DNA of 64,000 bases from an uncultured Paracoccaceae bacterium (GCA_947503775.1 CANNFE010000004.1:248001-312000); one strand, 5' to 3'. Numbered from the stretch's first letter, positions 8,788 through 17,834 are shown. Notes: generated from the letters alone by a model not told the origin. A program made the numbers and translations.

Positions 8788-9555
8788 ATGACGACCAATG
8801 CCCCGCTGCCTCCTCTTCCGAGGTCTTTTGACGACGCAGAGCCGTCCAATCTGATCGAAGCGCGCAGAGAGACGGACCGCCTCGAACGTGTGCGTCCGCT
8901 GATGCGCAAGTACGAGGTGTCCTATCTCACGCCCGCCGGTCATATCGCGGGTCTGGCCCGGATTGCCCCTGCCCTTTTGCCGTTCGAGATGGCATTTGCC
9001 AGTCTGGCACGTGGCAGCCTGATCCAGACCGAGCAGGCGCCCGTCGCAGTCGAGGATCTGCTGCCCGGGGACCGCGTCATGACGGCCGATGACACCGTCG
9101 AGACGATCCTCTGGATCGGCTCCATCACTCTGGTGCCCGATACCGGCATCCAGCGCGCCGAGATGGGGACATTGACCCGGATCACGCAAGACAGCATTGG
9201 CCTTTCGCGCCCGTCTCCGGATCTGCTCCTGGGGCCATGCGCGCGGCTTCTGCACCGCAGTCTGGCGGGCACGATCGGCCAGCTCGTCACCGCCCGCGAC
9301 CGCATCGACGGGTTTGATATCGTCGAGGTCACGCCGCCCACGCCGGTCCGCATCTTCCAGCTTGGATTTGCCCGGCACGAGGCGGTGATCGCAAATGGCG
9401 TTCCGGTCGAAGCGCTTCATCCCGGCGATCCGGTGGCGCTTGGCCTTGAAGGTGAGATGAAGGCGATTTATCTCGGCCTCTTTCCCCATCTGCCCCGACT
9501 GGAAGATATGGGGCCGTTGCGCTGGAAACGCCCGAACCTCGCTGCGGCTCTTTAG
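8788..9555 (+). CDS. Hint-domain protein lacking the catalytic Cys
   Basis: A 255-aa protein with a Hedgehog/intein (Hint_2) fold signature: RGSLIQT...PVAVEDLLPGDRVMTADD at about residues 75-102 and LWIGS shortly after. At the position where active Hint domains have Cys there is Ser72 (ASLARGS), and the usual SPQH motif reads PSPD here, so self-splicing or autoproteolysis looks unlikely. It may have kept the fold for binding. The ATG at 8788 with AAGG seven bases before it was preferred over a GTG at 8704. Convergent with the Lrp-type regulator, with a single base between the two stops. Confidence 0.75.
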   Translation: MTTNAPLPPLPRSFDDAEPSNLIEARRETDRLERVRPLMRKYEVSYLTPAGHIAGLARIAPALLPFEMAFASLARGSLIQTEQAPVAVEDLLPGDRVMTADDTVETILWIGSITLVPDTGIQRAEMGTLTRITQDSIGLSRPSPDLLLGPCARLLHRSLAGTIGQLVTARDRIDGFDIVEVTPPTPVRIFQLGFARHEAVIANGVPVEALHPGDPVALGLEGEMKAIYLGLFPHLPRLEDMGPLRWKRPNLAAAL

Positions 9556-9556
9556 A

Positions 9557-10057
9557 TCACGCGTCGCGCGCCAGCCGCTCTTCGAGAACATCGAACGGCA
9601 CGCCTGGCACATCCTTGGCGCCGCGGATGACAAGCGAGGTTTTGACACTGGCGACATTTTCGGCCCGCAAGAGTTCCTCGGTCAGAAAGGTCTGAAACGA
9701 GGACAGATCCGGCGCCACGCATTTGAGGATGAAATCCACCTCGCCGTTCAACATGTGGCACTCGCGGACAAGCGGCCAGTTGCGGCACTTTTCCTCGAAG
9801 GCTGCCAGATCGCTTTCCGCCTGGCTTTGCAGACCGACCATGGCGAAGACCAGAACTTCGAATCCAAGCTCGCGCGCGTCGACATCGGCATGGTAGCCTA
9901 AAATGAACCCCTGCTCCTCGAGCGTGCGAACCCGGCGCAGACAGGGCGGTGCGGATATTCCGACACGCTTTGCCAGTTCGACATTCGTCATTCGCCCATC
10001 GGCCTGCAATTCGGAAAGGATCATTCGGTCGATTTCATCAAGCTTGGCGCCTGGCAT
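9557..10057 (-). CDS. Lrp/AsnC family transcriptional regulator
   Basis: A 166-aa regulator with an N-terminal winged helix-turn-helix (LDEIDRMILSELQADGRMTNVELAKRVGIS, shown in part: residues about 6-35) and a C-terminal RAM effector domain, where ECHMLNGEVDFIL is the usual conserved region. Such proteins form octamers and respond to amino acids. It is transcribed divergently from trxB with a shared 170-bp intergenic region, so it may control itself and trxB; this is inferred from position only. Confidence 0.92.
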   Translation of the reverse strand: MPGAKLDEIDRMILSELQADGRMTNVELAKRVGISAPPCLRRVRTLEEQGFILGYHADVDARELGFEVLVFAMVGLQSQAESDLAAFEEKCRNWPLVRECHMLNGEVDFILKCVAPDLSSFQTFLTEELLRAENVASVKTSLVIRGAKDVPGVPFDVLEERLARDA

Positions 10058-10227
10058 TGCGTCTTCCTTACGAGAATATGCGCTTACATAGGCAAGGGCG
10101 CCGATATACGCAATAATGTTTCAAACCAAAGCAATAAAACGAAACGCAGCGTTGCACGCAAGCGCCCTTCCAACGGCTCGGCTCGGCGTCTATATCAAGG
10201 ATCTCATCTGGGAAAGGGGTCTCTGCC

Positions 10228-11229
10228 ATGGCCGAAACGCGCAAGACGAAAGTGCTCATCATCGGCTCTGGACCGGCGGGATATACCGCGGCGGTCTATG
10301 CCTCCCGCGCGATGCTGAAGCCTATTCTGGTGCAAGGCCTTGAGCCGGGCGGCCAGCTGACAACGACCACTGACGTGGAGAATTGGCCGGGCGAGGCGTC
10401 GATCCAAGGGCCCGACCTCATGGTCAATATGGAGACGCATGCCCGCGAGATGGGGACCGAGATCATTTCGGACATCATCACCTCAGTCGACATGTCGCAG
10501 CGCCCCTTCGTCGCGCAGAGCGACAGTGGCACGATCTACGAAGCGCAGGCCATCATCCTGTGCACCGGCGCGCGCGCCAAATGGCTGGGATTGCCATCCG
10601 AGGAGGCGTTCAAAGGGTTTGGCGTGTCGGCTTGCGCCACCTGTGACGGTTTTTTCTATCGCGGTCAGGAAATCGTCGTGGTCGGCGGCGGTAACACGGC
10701 TGTGGAGGAGGCGCTTTTCCTCACCAACTTTGCCTCCAAGGTTACGCTTGTGCACCGCCGGGACGAACTGCGGGCCGAGGCAATCCTTCAGGACCGTTTG
10801 TTCAAGAACCCCAAGATCGAAACGCTGTGGTTCCATCAGGTTGAAGAGGTCTTCGGCACCGACATGCCCAAGGGGGTCGAGGGCGTACGCGTCAAGCACA
10901 CCAAGACCGGCGAGATTACCGAAATTCTGGCCAAGGGTGTTTTTATCGCCATTGGCCACGCCCCCGCGAACGAGTTGGTAAAAGATACGCTCGAGACGCA
11001 TATGGGCGGCTATGTCGTGACCAAACCCGATTCGACCGAAACCTCTATTCCGGGGATCTTCGCGGCGGGCGATCTGACCGATCACAAATATCGCCAGGCG
11101 GTCACATCGGCCGGTATGGGATGCATGGCGGCGCTGGAGGCGGAGCGCTTTCTGGCCGAAGCCGGAGAAGCGATCCGGGACGAGGTGTCGAAACCGATGG
11201 GCTACGGCGCAGAGACGGCGGCCGAATAG
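10228..11229 (+). CDS. trxB: thioredoxin-disulfide reductase
   Basis: A 333-aa FAD- and NADPH-dependent enzyme that reduces thioredoxin in the cytoplasm. The FAD site GSGPAG is at residues 13-18, the redox-active CATC at 136-139, the NADPH site GGGNTA at 153-158 and the C-terminal FAD motif FAAGDLTDHKYRQ near 270. An AAGGGG precedes the ATG. A strong stem-loop overlaps the stop codon. The gene is divergent from the Lrp-type regulator and upstream of sat-cysC. Confidence 0.97.
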   Translation: MAETRKTKVLIIGSGPAGYTAAVYASRAMLKPILVQGLEPGGQLTTTTDVENWPGEASIQGPDLMVNMETHAREMGTEIISDIITSVDMSQRPFVAQSDSGTIYEAQAIILCTGARAKWLGLPSEEAFKGFGVSACATCDGFFYRGQEIVVVGGGNTAVEEALFLTNFASKVTLVHRRDELRAEAILQDRLFKNPKIETLWFHQVEEVFGTDMPKGVEGVRVKHTKTGEITEILAKGVFIAIGHAPANELVKDTLETHMGGYVVTKPDSTETSIPGIFAAGDLTDHKYRQAVTSAGMGCMAALEAERFLAEAGEAIRDEVSKPMGYGAETAAE

Positions 11230-11254
11230 CCCTTCGAGGGTCGGCAGCTATTCG
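11223..11254 (+). terminator. stem-loop at the trxB stop, possible terminator
   Basis: CGAATAGC (11223-11230) pairs with GCTATTCG (11247-11254), and CCCT/AGGG at 11230-11240 can form an inner stem. The TAG stop of trxB lies in the 5' arm. Only TTT follows, so it may be a weak terminator or a 3'-end stabiliser. Confidence 0.45.
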
Positions 11255-11297
11255 TTTGCTGCAAAGCAGAAATTCGCCGAGCCGTCTTGCACGCTAA

Positions 11298-11321
11298 GGC
11301 GTTGCCGGTTTAGGCAACGCC
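11298..11321 (+). promoter_or_regulatory. leader hairpin upstream of sat-cysC
   Basis: A perfect 9-bp stem, GGCGTTGCC and GGCAACGCC, with a six-base loop GGTTTA lies 31-55 bases before the sat-cysC ATG. No T-run follows, so it is not an intrinsic terminator. Its position fits a cis-regulatory RNA for sulfate assimilation. A motif called sul1 has, from memory, been reported before alphaproteobacterial sulfate-activation genes; I could not test the match. Confidence 0.5.
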
Positions 11322-11352
11322 AGACCCCGCCCGTTTTCGAAAGAGTGATTTC

Positions 11353-13059
11353 ATGCAAACGCCGAACCTTGTTCCGATCCCAGAACTCTATGTTTCGTAT
11401 GACAGTGCACAAAAGCTCAAGGTTGAAGCGGGCGATCTGACGTCGCATGATCTATCGCCTCGGCAGATTTGCGATCTCGAACTGCTGATGAATGGCGGGT
11501 TCAATCCGCTCAAGGGGTTTCTGACGGAAGAAGATTACAACAGCGTCGTCGAGAATATGCGGCTGGCCGATGGAAGCCTTTGGCCGATGCCGATCACGCT
11601 CGATGTGTCCGAAGACTTTGCCGAGAAGATCGAGATCGGGCAGGATATCGCCCTGCGCGATCAGGAAGGTGTCATCCTTGCCACGATGACCGTGACCGAC
11701 CGCTGGACGCCCGACAAGGCGAAAGAGGCCGAGCACGTCTTTGGCGCGGATGATCTGGCGCATCCGGCCGTGAATTATCTGCATAACAGTGCTGGGCAGG
11801 TCTATCTTGGCGGTCCGGTGACAGGCATTCAGCAGCCGATCCACTATGATTTCCGCGCGCGCCGCGACACCCCGAACGAGCTGCGCGCCTACTTTCGCAA
11901 GCTGGGCTGGCGCAGGGTCGTGGCCTTTCAGACCCGAAACCCGCTTCACCGCGCGCATCAGGAGCTCACCTTCCGGGCCGCCAAGGAGGCGCAGGCCAAC
12001 CTTCTGATCCATCCCGTCGTCGGCATGACCAAACCGGGCGATATCGATCATTTTACGCGCGTCCGGTGCTATGAGGCCGTGCTCGATCAATATCCGCAGG
12101 CCACCACGACGATGAGTCTGCTTAATCTGGCCATGCGCATGGCTGGCCCCCGCGAAGCTGTCTGGCACGGCCTCATTCGCAAGAATCACGGCTGCACCCA
12201 TTTCATCGTGGGCCGCGATCATGCAGGTCCCGGCAAGAACTCTGCCGGGGAAGATTTCTATGGTCCCTACGATGCGCAGGAGCTTTTCCGAAAGCATCAG
12301 GACGAGATCGGCATCGAGATGGTCGATTTCAAACACATGGTCTTCGTTCAGGATCGCGCCCAGTATGAACCTGCCGACGAGGTCGAGGATGGGGCAACCG
12401 TCCTCAATATCTCGGGGACAGAGCTGCGTCGCCGGCTGGCCGAAGGGCTCGATATTCCCGAGTGGTTCTCCTTCCCGGCCGTGGTCGAAGAGCTGCGCAA
12501 ATCGCGTCCGCCGCGGGCGCAGCAAGGCTTTACCGTCTTCTTCACCGGCTTCTCGGGCTCGGGCAAATCGACCGTCGCCAATGCGCTTATGGTCAAGCTG
12601 ATGGAGATGGGCGGCCGCCCTGTGACGCTTCTCGATGGGGATATCGTGCGCAAGAACCTTTCCTCCGAGCTGGGCTTTTCGAAAGAGCATCGCGACCTCA
12701 ACATTCGCCGGATCGGCTATGTCGCCTCGGAGATCACTAAGAACGGAGGCATCGCGATTTGCGCCCCGATCGCGCCCTATGCCTCCACCCGGCGCGCTGT
12801 GCGCGAGGAAATCGAGCAGTTCGGCGCCTTCATCGAAGTGCATGTCGCCACGACCATCGAGGAATGCGAACGCCGTGATCGCAAGGGTCTCTACAAGCTT
12901 GCGCGCGAAGGTAAGATCAAGGAATTTACAGGGATTTCAGATCCTTACGATGTTCCAGCCAATCCGGAATTGCGCCTTGAGACAGAGAATGTCGAGGTTG
13001 ATAACTGTGCCCATCAGGTTCTCCTGAAGCTTGAATCGATGGGCTTGATTGCCGCCTGA
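11353..13059 (+). CDS. bifunctional sulfate adenylyltransferase / APS kinase
   Basis: A 568-aa fusion. Residues 1-160 form the PUA-like N-terminal domain, 160-385 the ATP sulfurylase with QTRNPLHRAH (193-202) and GRDHAGPG (287-294), and from about 390 an APS kinase with P-loop GFSGSGKS (399-406). It would convert sulfate to APS and then PAPS for sulfate assimilation or sulfonation. The APS kinase Walker A is intact, unlike fungal sulfurylases in which this domain became regulatory. A hairpin in the leader may control it. No cysD/cysN is seen in the window. Confidence 0.95.
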   Translation: MQTPNLVPIPELYVSYDSAQKLKVEAGDLTSHDLSPRQICDLELLMNGGFNPLKGFLTEEDYNSVVENMRLADGSLWPMPITLDVSEDFAEKIEIGQDIALRDQEGVILATMTVTDRWTPDKAKEAEHVFGADDLAHPAVNYLHNSAGQVYLGGPVTGIQQPIHYDFRARRDTPNELRAYFRKLGWRRVVAFQTRNPLHRAHQELTFRAAKEAQANLLIHPVVGMTKPGDIDHFTRVRCYEAVLDQYPQATTTMSLLNLAMRMAGPREAVWHGLIRKNHGCTHFIVGRDHAGPGKNSAGEDFYGPYDAQELFRKHQDEIGIEMVDFKHMVFVQDRAQYEPADEVEDGATVLNISGTELRRRLAEGLDIPEWFSFPAVVEELRKSRPPRAQQGFTVFFTGFSGSGKSTVANALMVKLMEMGGRPVTLLDGDIVRKNLSSELGFSKEHRDLNIRRIGYVASEITKNGGIAICAPIAPYASTRRAVREEIEQFGAFIEVHVATTIEECERRDRKGLYKLAREGKIKEFTGISDPYDVPANPELRLETENVEVDNCAHQVLLKLESMGLIAA

Positions 13060-13068
13060 CGAAGAAAG

Positions 13069-13088
13069 TTAAAATTGTTTAATTTTAA
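13069..13088. repeat. AT-rich inverted repeat
   Basis: TTAAAATT (13069-13076) and AATTTTAA (13081-13088) are perfect inverted arms around GTTT, 36 bases before the receiver-protein start. It may be an operator, a promoter element or a weak terminator of sat-cysC. It stands out as very AT-rich in this genome. Confidence 0.4.
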
Positions 13089-13123
13089 AAGAACCTTTTT
13101 GACCCTTTCCGCGTTGTCTCAGC

Positions 13124-13510
13124 ATGAGCAAATGGAGCGAGGCAGTGTTGGGCGTTGAAGGTAAGCGAGTTCTCGTCGTTGAGGATGAGATGCTGATTGC
13201 AATGGACCTTGCGATGATCCTCTCGGAAGAGGGTATCGAAGTGATTGGTCCATGCACCAATGTCGATGATGCGCTCCGTGCTGCGCGGGAAAGCAAGCCT
13301 GACGCAGCCCTTCTTGATGTCGATCTACATGGTAAAGCCGTCTTCCCGGTCGCCGATGCTCTCGTGGAAACCGGGGTGCCGATTATCTTTCATACGGGCC
13401 GCGGCGAACTCGACCAGCTTCGTGCAGCCTATGAAAGTGCACCGGTCCTTCCCAAGCCTTCAGATCCAAGCGTCGTGATCAAGCATCTCGACCAAGTGCT
13501 CGACACTTAA
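13124..13510 (+). CDS. single-domain response regulator (receiver only)
   Basis: A 128-aa CheY-like receiver with no output domain. The acidic cluster is E20-D21-E22, the likely phosphorylated Asp is D65 in LLDVDLHG, and the conserved Lys is in LPKPSDP near the C-terminus. Single-domain regulators act by protein-protein contact or in phosphorelays; no histidine kinase is adjacent, so the partner is unknown. An AT-rich inverted repeat precedes the gene. Codon composition is slightly less GC-rich than neighbours. Confidence 0.9.
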   Translation: MSKWSEAVLGVEGKRVLVVEDEMLIAMDLAMILSEEGIEVIGPCTNVDDALRAARESKPDAALLDVDLHGKAVFPVADALVETGVPIIFHTGRGELDQLRAAYESAPVLPKPSDPSVVIKHLDQVLDT

Positions 13511-13547
13511 AAACCAATCCACCCGAAAATTAAATGCCTATGCCCGG

Positions 13548-13772
13548 TCAGTGAACTGTGACCGGGCTCATGTCGTGCTGTCGTGCCAAGACGAAGGCAA
13601 GCCGCTTGTCAGCAACCAGGGCGATCTGCTCGCCGTCCGAGCTGTGAACCGCATAGATCTCATCCATATCACCTGCCTGCTCGCGCACATCTTTCGGAAG
13701 ATCCGCGACGGCAACCGCTTTGACGTAGACAAGGTTGTCTCCGATGGAGTTCAAATCGTGTTTCACACTCAT
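13548..13772 (-). CDS. DUF1150 family protein
   Basis: A 74-aa protein of unknown function matching the DUF1150 pattern: VYVKAVAVADLP...AVHSSDGEQIALVADKRLAFVLARQHDMSPVTVH, a short family often found after hsp20 in Rhodobacteraceae. The ATG at 13772 overlaps the hsp20 stop (TGATG) and has GGAGG eight bases before it; a GTG one codon earlier is an alternative. The coupling to a small heat-shock protein suggests a shared role in protein quality control, which is inference. Confidence 0.82.
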   Translation of the reverse strand: MSVKHDLNSIGDNLVYVKAVAVADLPKDVREQAGDMDEIYAVHSSDGEQIALVADKRLAFVLARQHDMSPVTVH

Positions 13773-14188
13773 CACGCGGTCCTCCGAATTTCGATTGTCT
13801 GAATAACGCGGTCGGGAACGGCCCGGTTCAAATCCACATGAAGCAGTCCGTTTTCCAACGCCGCTTCTCCGACATCGACACCATCGGCGAGAACGAAACT
13901 GCGCTGGAATTGCCGCGCGGCAATTCCGCGATGCAGAAAGACCCGACCGTCACTTTCATCATCCTGGCGCCCGCGGATCACAAGCTGCCGATCCTCGACC
14001 GTAATCGATAGATCGCTTTCGGTGAAACCAGCCACGGCGAGCGTGATCCGATACGACGTTTCAGACGTTTGTTCTATGTTGTAAGGAGGATAGCCCTCAT
14101 TGCCGGTCTTCGCAGTTCGCTCGACCAGCCGCTCGAGCTGTTCAAAGCCCAGGAGAAAAGGATGGGCTCCCAAAGTCAGTTTGCTCAT
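13772..14188 (-). CDS. Hsp20 small heat-shock protein (IbpA type)
   Basis: A 138-aa alpha-crystallin family chaperone that binds unfolded proteins and keeps them refoldable. The alpha-crystallin domain runs from about residue 37 to 128; the GLLHVDL block near its end and the C-terminal I-x-I motif (IEI) used in oligomer contacts are visible. The gene is coupled to DUF1150 by overlapping stop/start. An RpoH-type promoter is recognisable about 70-100 bases upstream, which fits heat induction. Confidence 0.93.
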   Translation of the reverse strand: MSKLTLGAHPFLLGFEQLERLVERTAKTGNEGYPPYNIEQTSETSYRITLAVAGFTESDLSITVEDRQLVIRGRQDDESDGRVFLHRGIAARQFQRSFVLADGVDVGEAALENGLLHVDLNRAVPDRVIQTIEIRRTA

Positions 14189-14257
14189 TCATGTGTCCTC
14201 GAAATCAAGCGACGTTTCTGAGCGGTCCCGCCTGCGGCAACCGATCAGTCTGCAATA

Positions 14258-14288
14258 AAATATGGGAAAGGACCGCCCATCCTGCAAG
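14258..14288 (-). promoter_or_regulatory. probable heat-shock sigma factor (RpoH) promoter of hsp20
   Basis: On the minus strand CTTGCA (14283-14288) is followed after 16 bases by CCCATATTT (14258-14266). These match the RpoH -35 (CTTG) and -10 (CCCATnT) consensus with normal spacing. The -10 lies about 70 bases upstream of the hsp20 start. Confidence 0.55.
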
Positions 14289-14351
14289 AGGCTGCTGGGA
14301 TTGTCGGCTTGCAGACCCTATCTTAGGCCCAGATCTGTGAAAGAGAGGCCA

Positions 14352-14576
14352 GTGCAGCACAATCCGCCCGAAAAAATGGCAAAAGAAGACGTTCTGAGGA
14401 TCGAGCTTGAGGTGCTGCTACAAGAGCACCGGGATCTCGACGACTCCATTCAGGCTTTGCAGGAAAAAGGCATGGGCGACCAACTGACGCTCCAGCGGCT
14501 CAAGCGCAAGAAACTCGCGCTTAAGGATGAGATTGCCAGGCTCGAAGATCAGATCACCCCCGATATCATCGCCTGA
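14352..14576 (+). CDS. DUF465/YdcH family protein
   Basis: A 74-aa helical protein of the DUF465 (YdcH) type: [20 protein letters not shown] followed by [15 protein letters not shown], the two-helix coiled coil with a basic middle. Function unknown. A GTG at 14352 with GAGAGG just upstream was chosen; an ATG at 14376 has no ribosome site but gives the shorter family form. The gene precedes purE by about 60 bases and may be in the same transcript. Confidence 0.82.
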   Translation: MQHNPPEKMAKEDVLRIELEVLLQEHRDLDDSIQALQEKGMGDQLTLQRLKRKKLALKDEIARLEDQITPDIIA

Positions 14577-14635
14577 TTGCCACTGCGCCCTGCCTGACTA
14601 TAGTCCGCCGCTCAGGTGGTGACGGGAGACATTGC

Positions 14636-15106
14636 ATGCCCGAGGTCGGAATTATCATGGGCAGTCAATCGGACTGGCCCACGCTTCAAAAGGCGGCGGA
14701 TCAACTGACCGAACTCGGCGTGGATCACGAGGCGCGAATCGTTTCCGCCCACCGCACGCCGGACCGTCTGTGGAGCTACGGAAGCGAAGCGGCCTCTCGC
14801 GGGATCAAGGTCATCATTGCGGGCGCAGGCGGGGCCGCTCATCTGCCGGGCATGATCGCCTCCAAGACGACGTTGCCAGTGATCGGGGTGCCGATCCAGA
14901 CTAAAGCGCTTCAAGGCATCGACAGCCTTTATTCCATCGTTCAGATGCCGCGCGGCTATCCGGTTGGCACGATGGCCATCGGCGGCGCCGAGAATGCGGC
15001 GCTCTATGCCGTCCAGATCCTCGCCCTGACCGATCCGGCGCTGGCGACGCGGCTCACGGAGTGGCGGTCCACCCTGACGGCTTCGATCGCTGAGAGCCCG
15101 GAATGA
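14636..15106 (+). CDS. purE: N5-carboxyaminoimidazole ribonucleotide mutase
   Basis: A 156-aa class I PurE that converts N5-CAIR to CAIR in de novo purine synthesis. The N-terminal [17 protein letters not shown] and [14 protein letters not shown] motifs are the active-site segments of the family. The stop overlaps the purK start (ATGA), so substrate and product enzymes are made together, the usual purEK order. Confidence 0.97.
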   Translation: MPEVGIIMGSQSDWPTLQKAADQLTELGVDHEARIVSAHRTPDRLWSYGSEAASRGIKVIIAGAGGAAHLPGMIASKTTLPVIGVPIQTKALQGIDSLYSIVQMPRGYPVGTMAIGGAENAALYAVQILALTDPALATRLTEWRSTLTASIAESPE

Positions 15107-16158
15107 CCCTGCCAATCGGCTCCAGGATCGGGATTCTGGGCGGAGGGCAGCTGGGCCGGATGCTCGCCACCGCCGCCGGGCGGTTGGGTTTCGAGGCACA
15201 TATTTATGACCCGGCTCAGAACGCTCCGGCAGCGGCAACGGCCCGCTATCACACGGCCGCATCCTATGACGACGAAGCGGCGTTGACCGCGTTTGCGAAA
15301 GTCTGCGACGTCGTCACCTACGAGTTCGAGAATATTCCCGTCGCCGCACTCGACCGGATCGAGGCGCATGCTCCGATCCATCCCGGGCGCCGTGCCCTCG
15401 CAACCTCGGGCGACCGGCTCACCGAAAAAACCTTCTTGAGCGAGCTCGGCCTTGGCACCGCCCCCTTTTCAGCGGTCGACGATCTGCCATCCCTGAAAGA
15501 GGCGCTGGACCGGATCGGCTATCCCGGCCGTCTCAAGACCCGGACGCTTGGCTATGACGGAAAGGGACAGGCGACTATTTCAATTCCGGACGATGCCGAA
15601 GCCGCTCTTGCGGGGCTGATCGGCGCATCTGCGATCCTTGAGGGTCATATCGATTTCATCCGCGAAATCTCGGTCATTGCCGCAAGGTCCATCGATGGAG
15701 CGGTCGCCTGCTACGATCCCGGAGAAAACGTTCACAAGGACGGCATCCTTCATACCACGACAGTCCCCGCCCGGATCAGCCCTGCCCTGCGCACAGATGC
15801 TGTCCTAATCGCGGCGCGCATTCTCGAGGCATTGGATTATGTCGGCGTTCTGGGTGTCGAGCTTTTCGTGACGCCTGAAGGTCTTCTGGTGAACGAGATC
15901 GCCCCGCGCGTTCACAATTCCGGCCACTGGACACAGCTAGGCTGCGCCATCGATCAGTTCGAGCAACATATCCGCGCGATCACCGGCCTGCCGCTCGGTC
16001 CCGGCACGCGGCAATCGGATGTCACGATGGAAAACCTGATCGGGGACGACATCGGCCGTCTGCCGGATCTCGCCGCCGAGAATATCCAGATCCACCTTTA
16101 TGGTAAAGCCGAGCCTCGCCCGGGCCGCAAGATGGGCCACGTCAACCGCCTGACCTAA
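15103..16158 (+). CDS. purK: N5-carboxyaminoimidazole ribonucleotide synthase
   Basis: A 351-aa ATP-grasp enzyme that makes N5-CAIR from AIR, ATP and bicarbonate. The N-terminal [13 protein letters not shown] is the family signature; [12 protein letters not shown] and the metal-binding [14 protein letters not shown] are in place. It overlaps purE by four bases. A GC-rich stem-loop lies between its stop and that of the convergent lipase gene. Confidence 0.97.
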   Translation: MTLPIGSRIGILGGGQLGRMLATAAGRLGFEAHIYDPAQNAPAAATARYHTAASYDDEAALTAFAKVCDVVTYEFENIPVAALDRIEAHAPIHPGRRALATSGDRLTEKTFLSELGLGTAPFSAVDDLPSLKEALDRIGYPGRLKTRTLGYDGKGQATISIPDDAEAALAGLIGASAILEGHIDFIREISVIAARSIDGAVACYDPGENVHKDGILHTTTVPARISPALRTDAVLIAARILEALDYVGVLGVELFVTPEGLLVNEIAPRVHNSGHWTQLGCAIDQFEQHIRAITGLPLGPGTRQSDVTMENLIGDDIGRLPDLAAENIQIHLYGKAEPRPGRKMGHVNRLT

Positions 16159-16195
16159 GGCGGGCTGTCTTTGCCTTCCTAAATATCCCGGGGGT

Positions 16196-16213
16196 CCGGG
16201 GGCTGGCCCCCGG
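16196..16213. terminator. GC-rich stem-loop between convergent genes
   Basis: CCGGGGGC (16196-16203) and GCCCCCGG (16206-16213) are perfect inverted arms with a two-base spacer, preceded by AAATATCCCGGGGGT. It sits between the purK and lipase stops. Similar intergenic elements with an AAATATCCCGGG edge recur in this family of bacteria, from memory; it may act as a two-way terminator or be a dispersed repeat. Confidence 0.5.
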
Positions 16214-16223
16214 TCCGGCGCTC

Positions 16224-16943
16224 TCAATCGCGCCCGGCCAAGACGTCTGTCAGCGTCAGACCCGGATCAAATCGGCCGCCTGACAGAAACGCCTTCACCT
16301 GCGCGATCACGAGAGGATTGTTCATCAAGAAGGTATGGCTGACCGGCAAGGTGATATGATCGCGCATCCCGTCCAGCCGGGTCGAGGCGACCGAGACCTT
16401 CCCGTCATCCGCCCCCGGCAGGATGATCGATGTGATCGGGTTCAAAGACCGGCTCCCCGCGATTACGCCCAGCTCGAACCTTGCCTCCGGAAGCTGACCC
16501 GGCAGCCCGTCCGGCCCGGTGCCTAGCTGACGCCCTGCGGGGCCGTTGGCCCATATGAACGGCGCCAAATCGCCCCAGGCATCGACCAGCTCGGAGCCTG
16601 CATTGGGCGGCCCCAGCATGACGACACGCCCAATCCGGTCGGCGTCTCCCGCTTCCAGCCAGTGTCGCAACAGGATCCCGCCCATCGAATGGCTGACGAC
16701 ATGCGCCTGCCCGCCGCATTGTGCCAGCGCGCGGGGCAGCACCTCTTGCGCCAGATCTTCGACCGGCGCTTGCGTCGATGGGTAGGAGGACACGACCACG
16801 CGATATCCCTCCTGCTCTAAAGCCCAGCCCATCACCGCCATCGATCCGGGTCCTCGCGCCAGCCCATGCAGCAGCACCACACATTCGGCCCGCGCCACCC
16901 CAGCGGCCAGGCACAGGCAAAGCGCCAGAAACCAGCCCCTCAT
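16224..16943 (-). CDS. secreted alpha/beta hydrolase, lipase-like
   Basis: A 239-aa protein with a clear signal peptide (residues 1-19, ending VARA) and an alpha/beta hydrolase core. LLHGLARG provides the oxyanion-loop segment and SHSMGG the nucleophile Ser; a late His in PVSHTFLMN is the probable third catalytic residue. Substrate unknown; small esters or lipids in the periplasm are possible. The ATG at 16943 overlaps the stop of the DMT transporter gene by four bases. A much longer frame reaching 17759 is a shadow of that transporter. Confidence 0.83.
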   Translation of the reverse strand: MRGWFLALCLCLAAGVARAECVVLLHGLARGPGSMAVMGWALEQEGYRVVVSSYPSTQAPVEDLAQEVLPRALAQCGGQAHVVSHSMGGILLRHWLEAGDADRIGRVVMLGPPNAGSELVDAWGDLAPFIWANGPAGRQLGTGPDGLPGQLPEARFELGVIAGSRSLNPITSIILPGADDGKVSVASTRLDGMRDHITLPVSHTFLMNNPLVIAQVKAFLSGGRFDPGLTLTDVLAGRD

Positions 16944-17788
16944 GATCGCCGCTCTCCCACAGAAAGCAGGACACCGCCCAAAACCAGAGCGCTCGCGATC
17001 ACCAGCCGGGCGCTGGGATCTTCCCGCAAGATCAGAAATCCCCCGATAGCGGCGAGAACCGGGACCGTCAGTTGCGCCACGGCAGCCCGGCTCGGGCCTA
17101 GCTGCGGCAGGACGCGGTACCACAGCGCATAACCCAGGCCCGATGTGACCGCGCCCGACACCACCGCCAGCACCAGTCCCGGTCCCGTCATCCCATCTTG
17201 CGACAGCCCCCAGGCGAGCACAGCAACAGGGACCGCCCAGACGAAATTCGCAGCCGTCAGACTCAGTGGATCGACTGCACCGCGTCCCGCCAGCGAATAG
17301 ATCCCCCATCCCAGGGCCCCCGCTAGCATCAGAAGACCGCCGAAGACGGGCGGCGCGGTCTGCCCCGGCCATAAAAGCCAAATCAAGCCGCCCATCGCGA
17401 TGGCCGCTCCAGCCCAGCGCCGCGCCGGGATCCGCTCTCCAAGGATCAACGCGCCGATAAACATCGTCACCTGAACCCCGCCGAACAGGATTAACGCGCC
17501 TGTACCCGCGTCGAGCGTCACATAGGCAAAGGAAAAGCCTAGAACGTATAGCGCAAGAGAGCCCGCCCCGACCGGCGACAAGTCCAGTGCGCCGCCACGC
17601 ATCTGGGCCAGCGCCCCCAGAACCGCTGCGCCAGAGACGACGCGCACTGCTGCAAACGCCCCTGGCCCGGCCAGCCCGCCATCCAGCGCCATCCGGTTGA
17701 GCACGGAATTCGCGGCGAACGCGATCATCGTGACCGTGGTCAGCAGGATCAGCGGCCAAAGGCGCGCGGTCGGATCGGCATGTGTCAT
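16940..17788 (-). CDS. DMT-superfamily (EamA) transporter
   Basis: About 282 aa with ten hydrophobic segments in two EamA repeats, as in drug/metabolite exporters of the inner membrane. Glycine-rich helices such as [21 protein letters not shown] in the first half and [15 protein letters not shown] in the second show the internal repeat. Substrate unknown. Starting at ATG 17788 fits the family; an upstream start at 17869 would overlap the previous gene. Coupled by ATGA to the downstream lipase gene. Confidence 0.85.
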   Translation of the reverse strand: MTHADPTARLWPLILLTTVTMIAFAANSVLNRMALDGGLAGPGAFAAVRVVSGAAVLGALAQMRGGALDLSPVGAGSLALYVLGFSFAYVTLDAGTGALILFGGVQVTMFIGALILGERIPARRWAGAAIAMGGLIWLLWPGQTAPPVFGGLLMLAGALGWGIYSLAGRGAVDPLSLTAANFVWAVPVAVLAWGLSQDGMTGPGLVLAVVSGAVTSGLGYALWYRVLPQLGPSRAAVAQLTVPVLAAIGGFLILREDPSARLVIASALVLGGVLLSVGERRS

Positions 17789-17834
17789 CTTGACCGACAG
17801 ATCACGATTGCGGCTTGCCGAAAAGGCGGAACGG

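Noticed and set aside
16224-17759. 511-codon open frame on the minus strand
   Set aside because: Its first half is an alternative-frame shadow of the DMT transporter; only the last 239 codons are the lipase-like gene.
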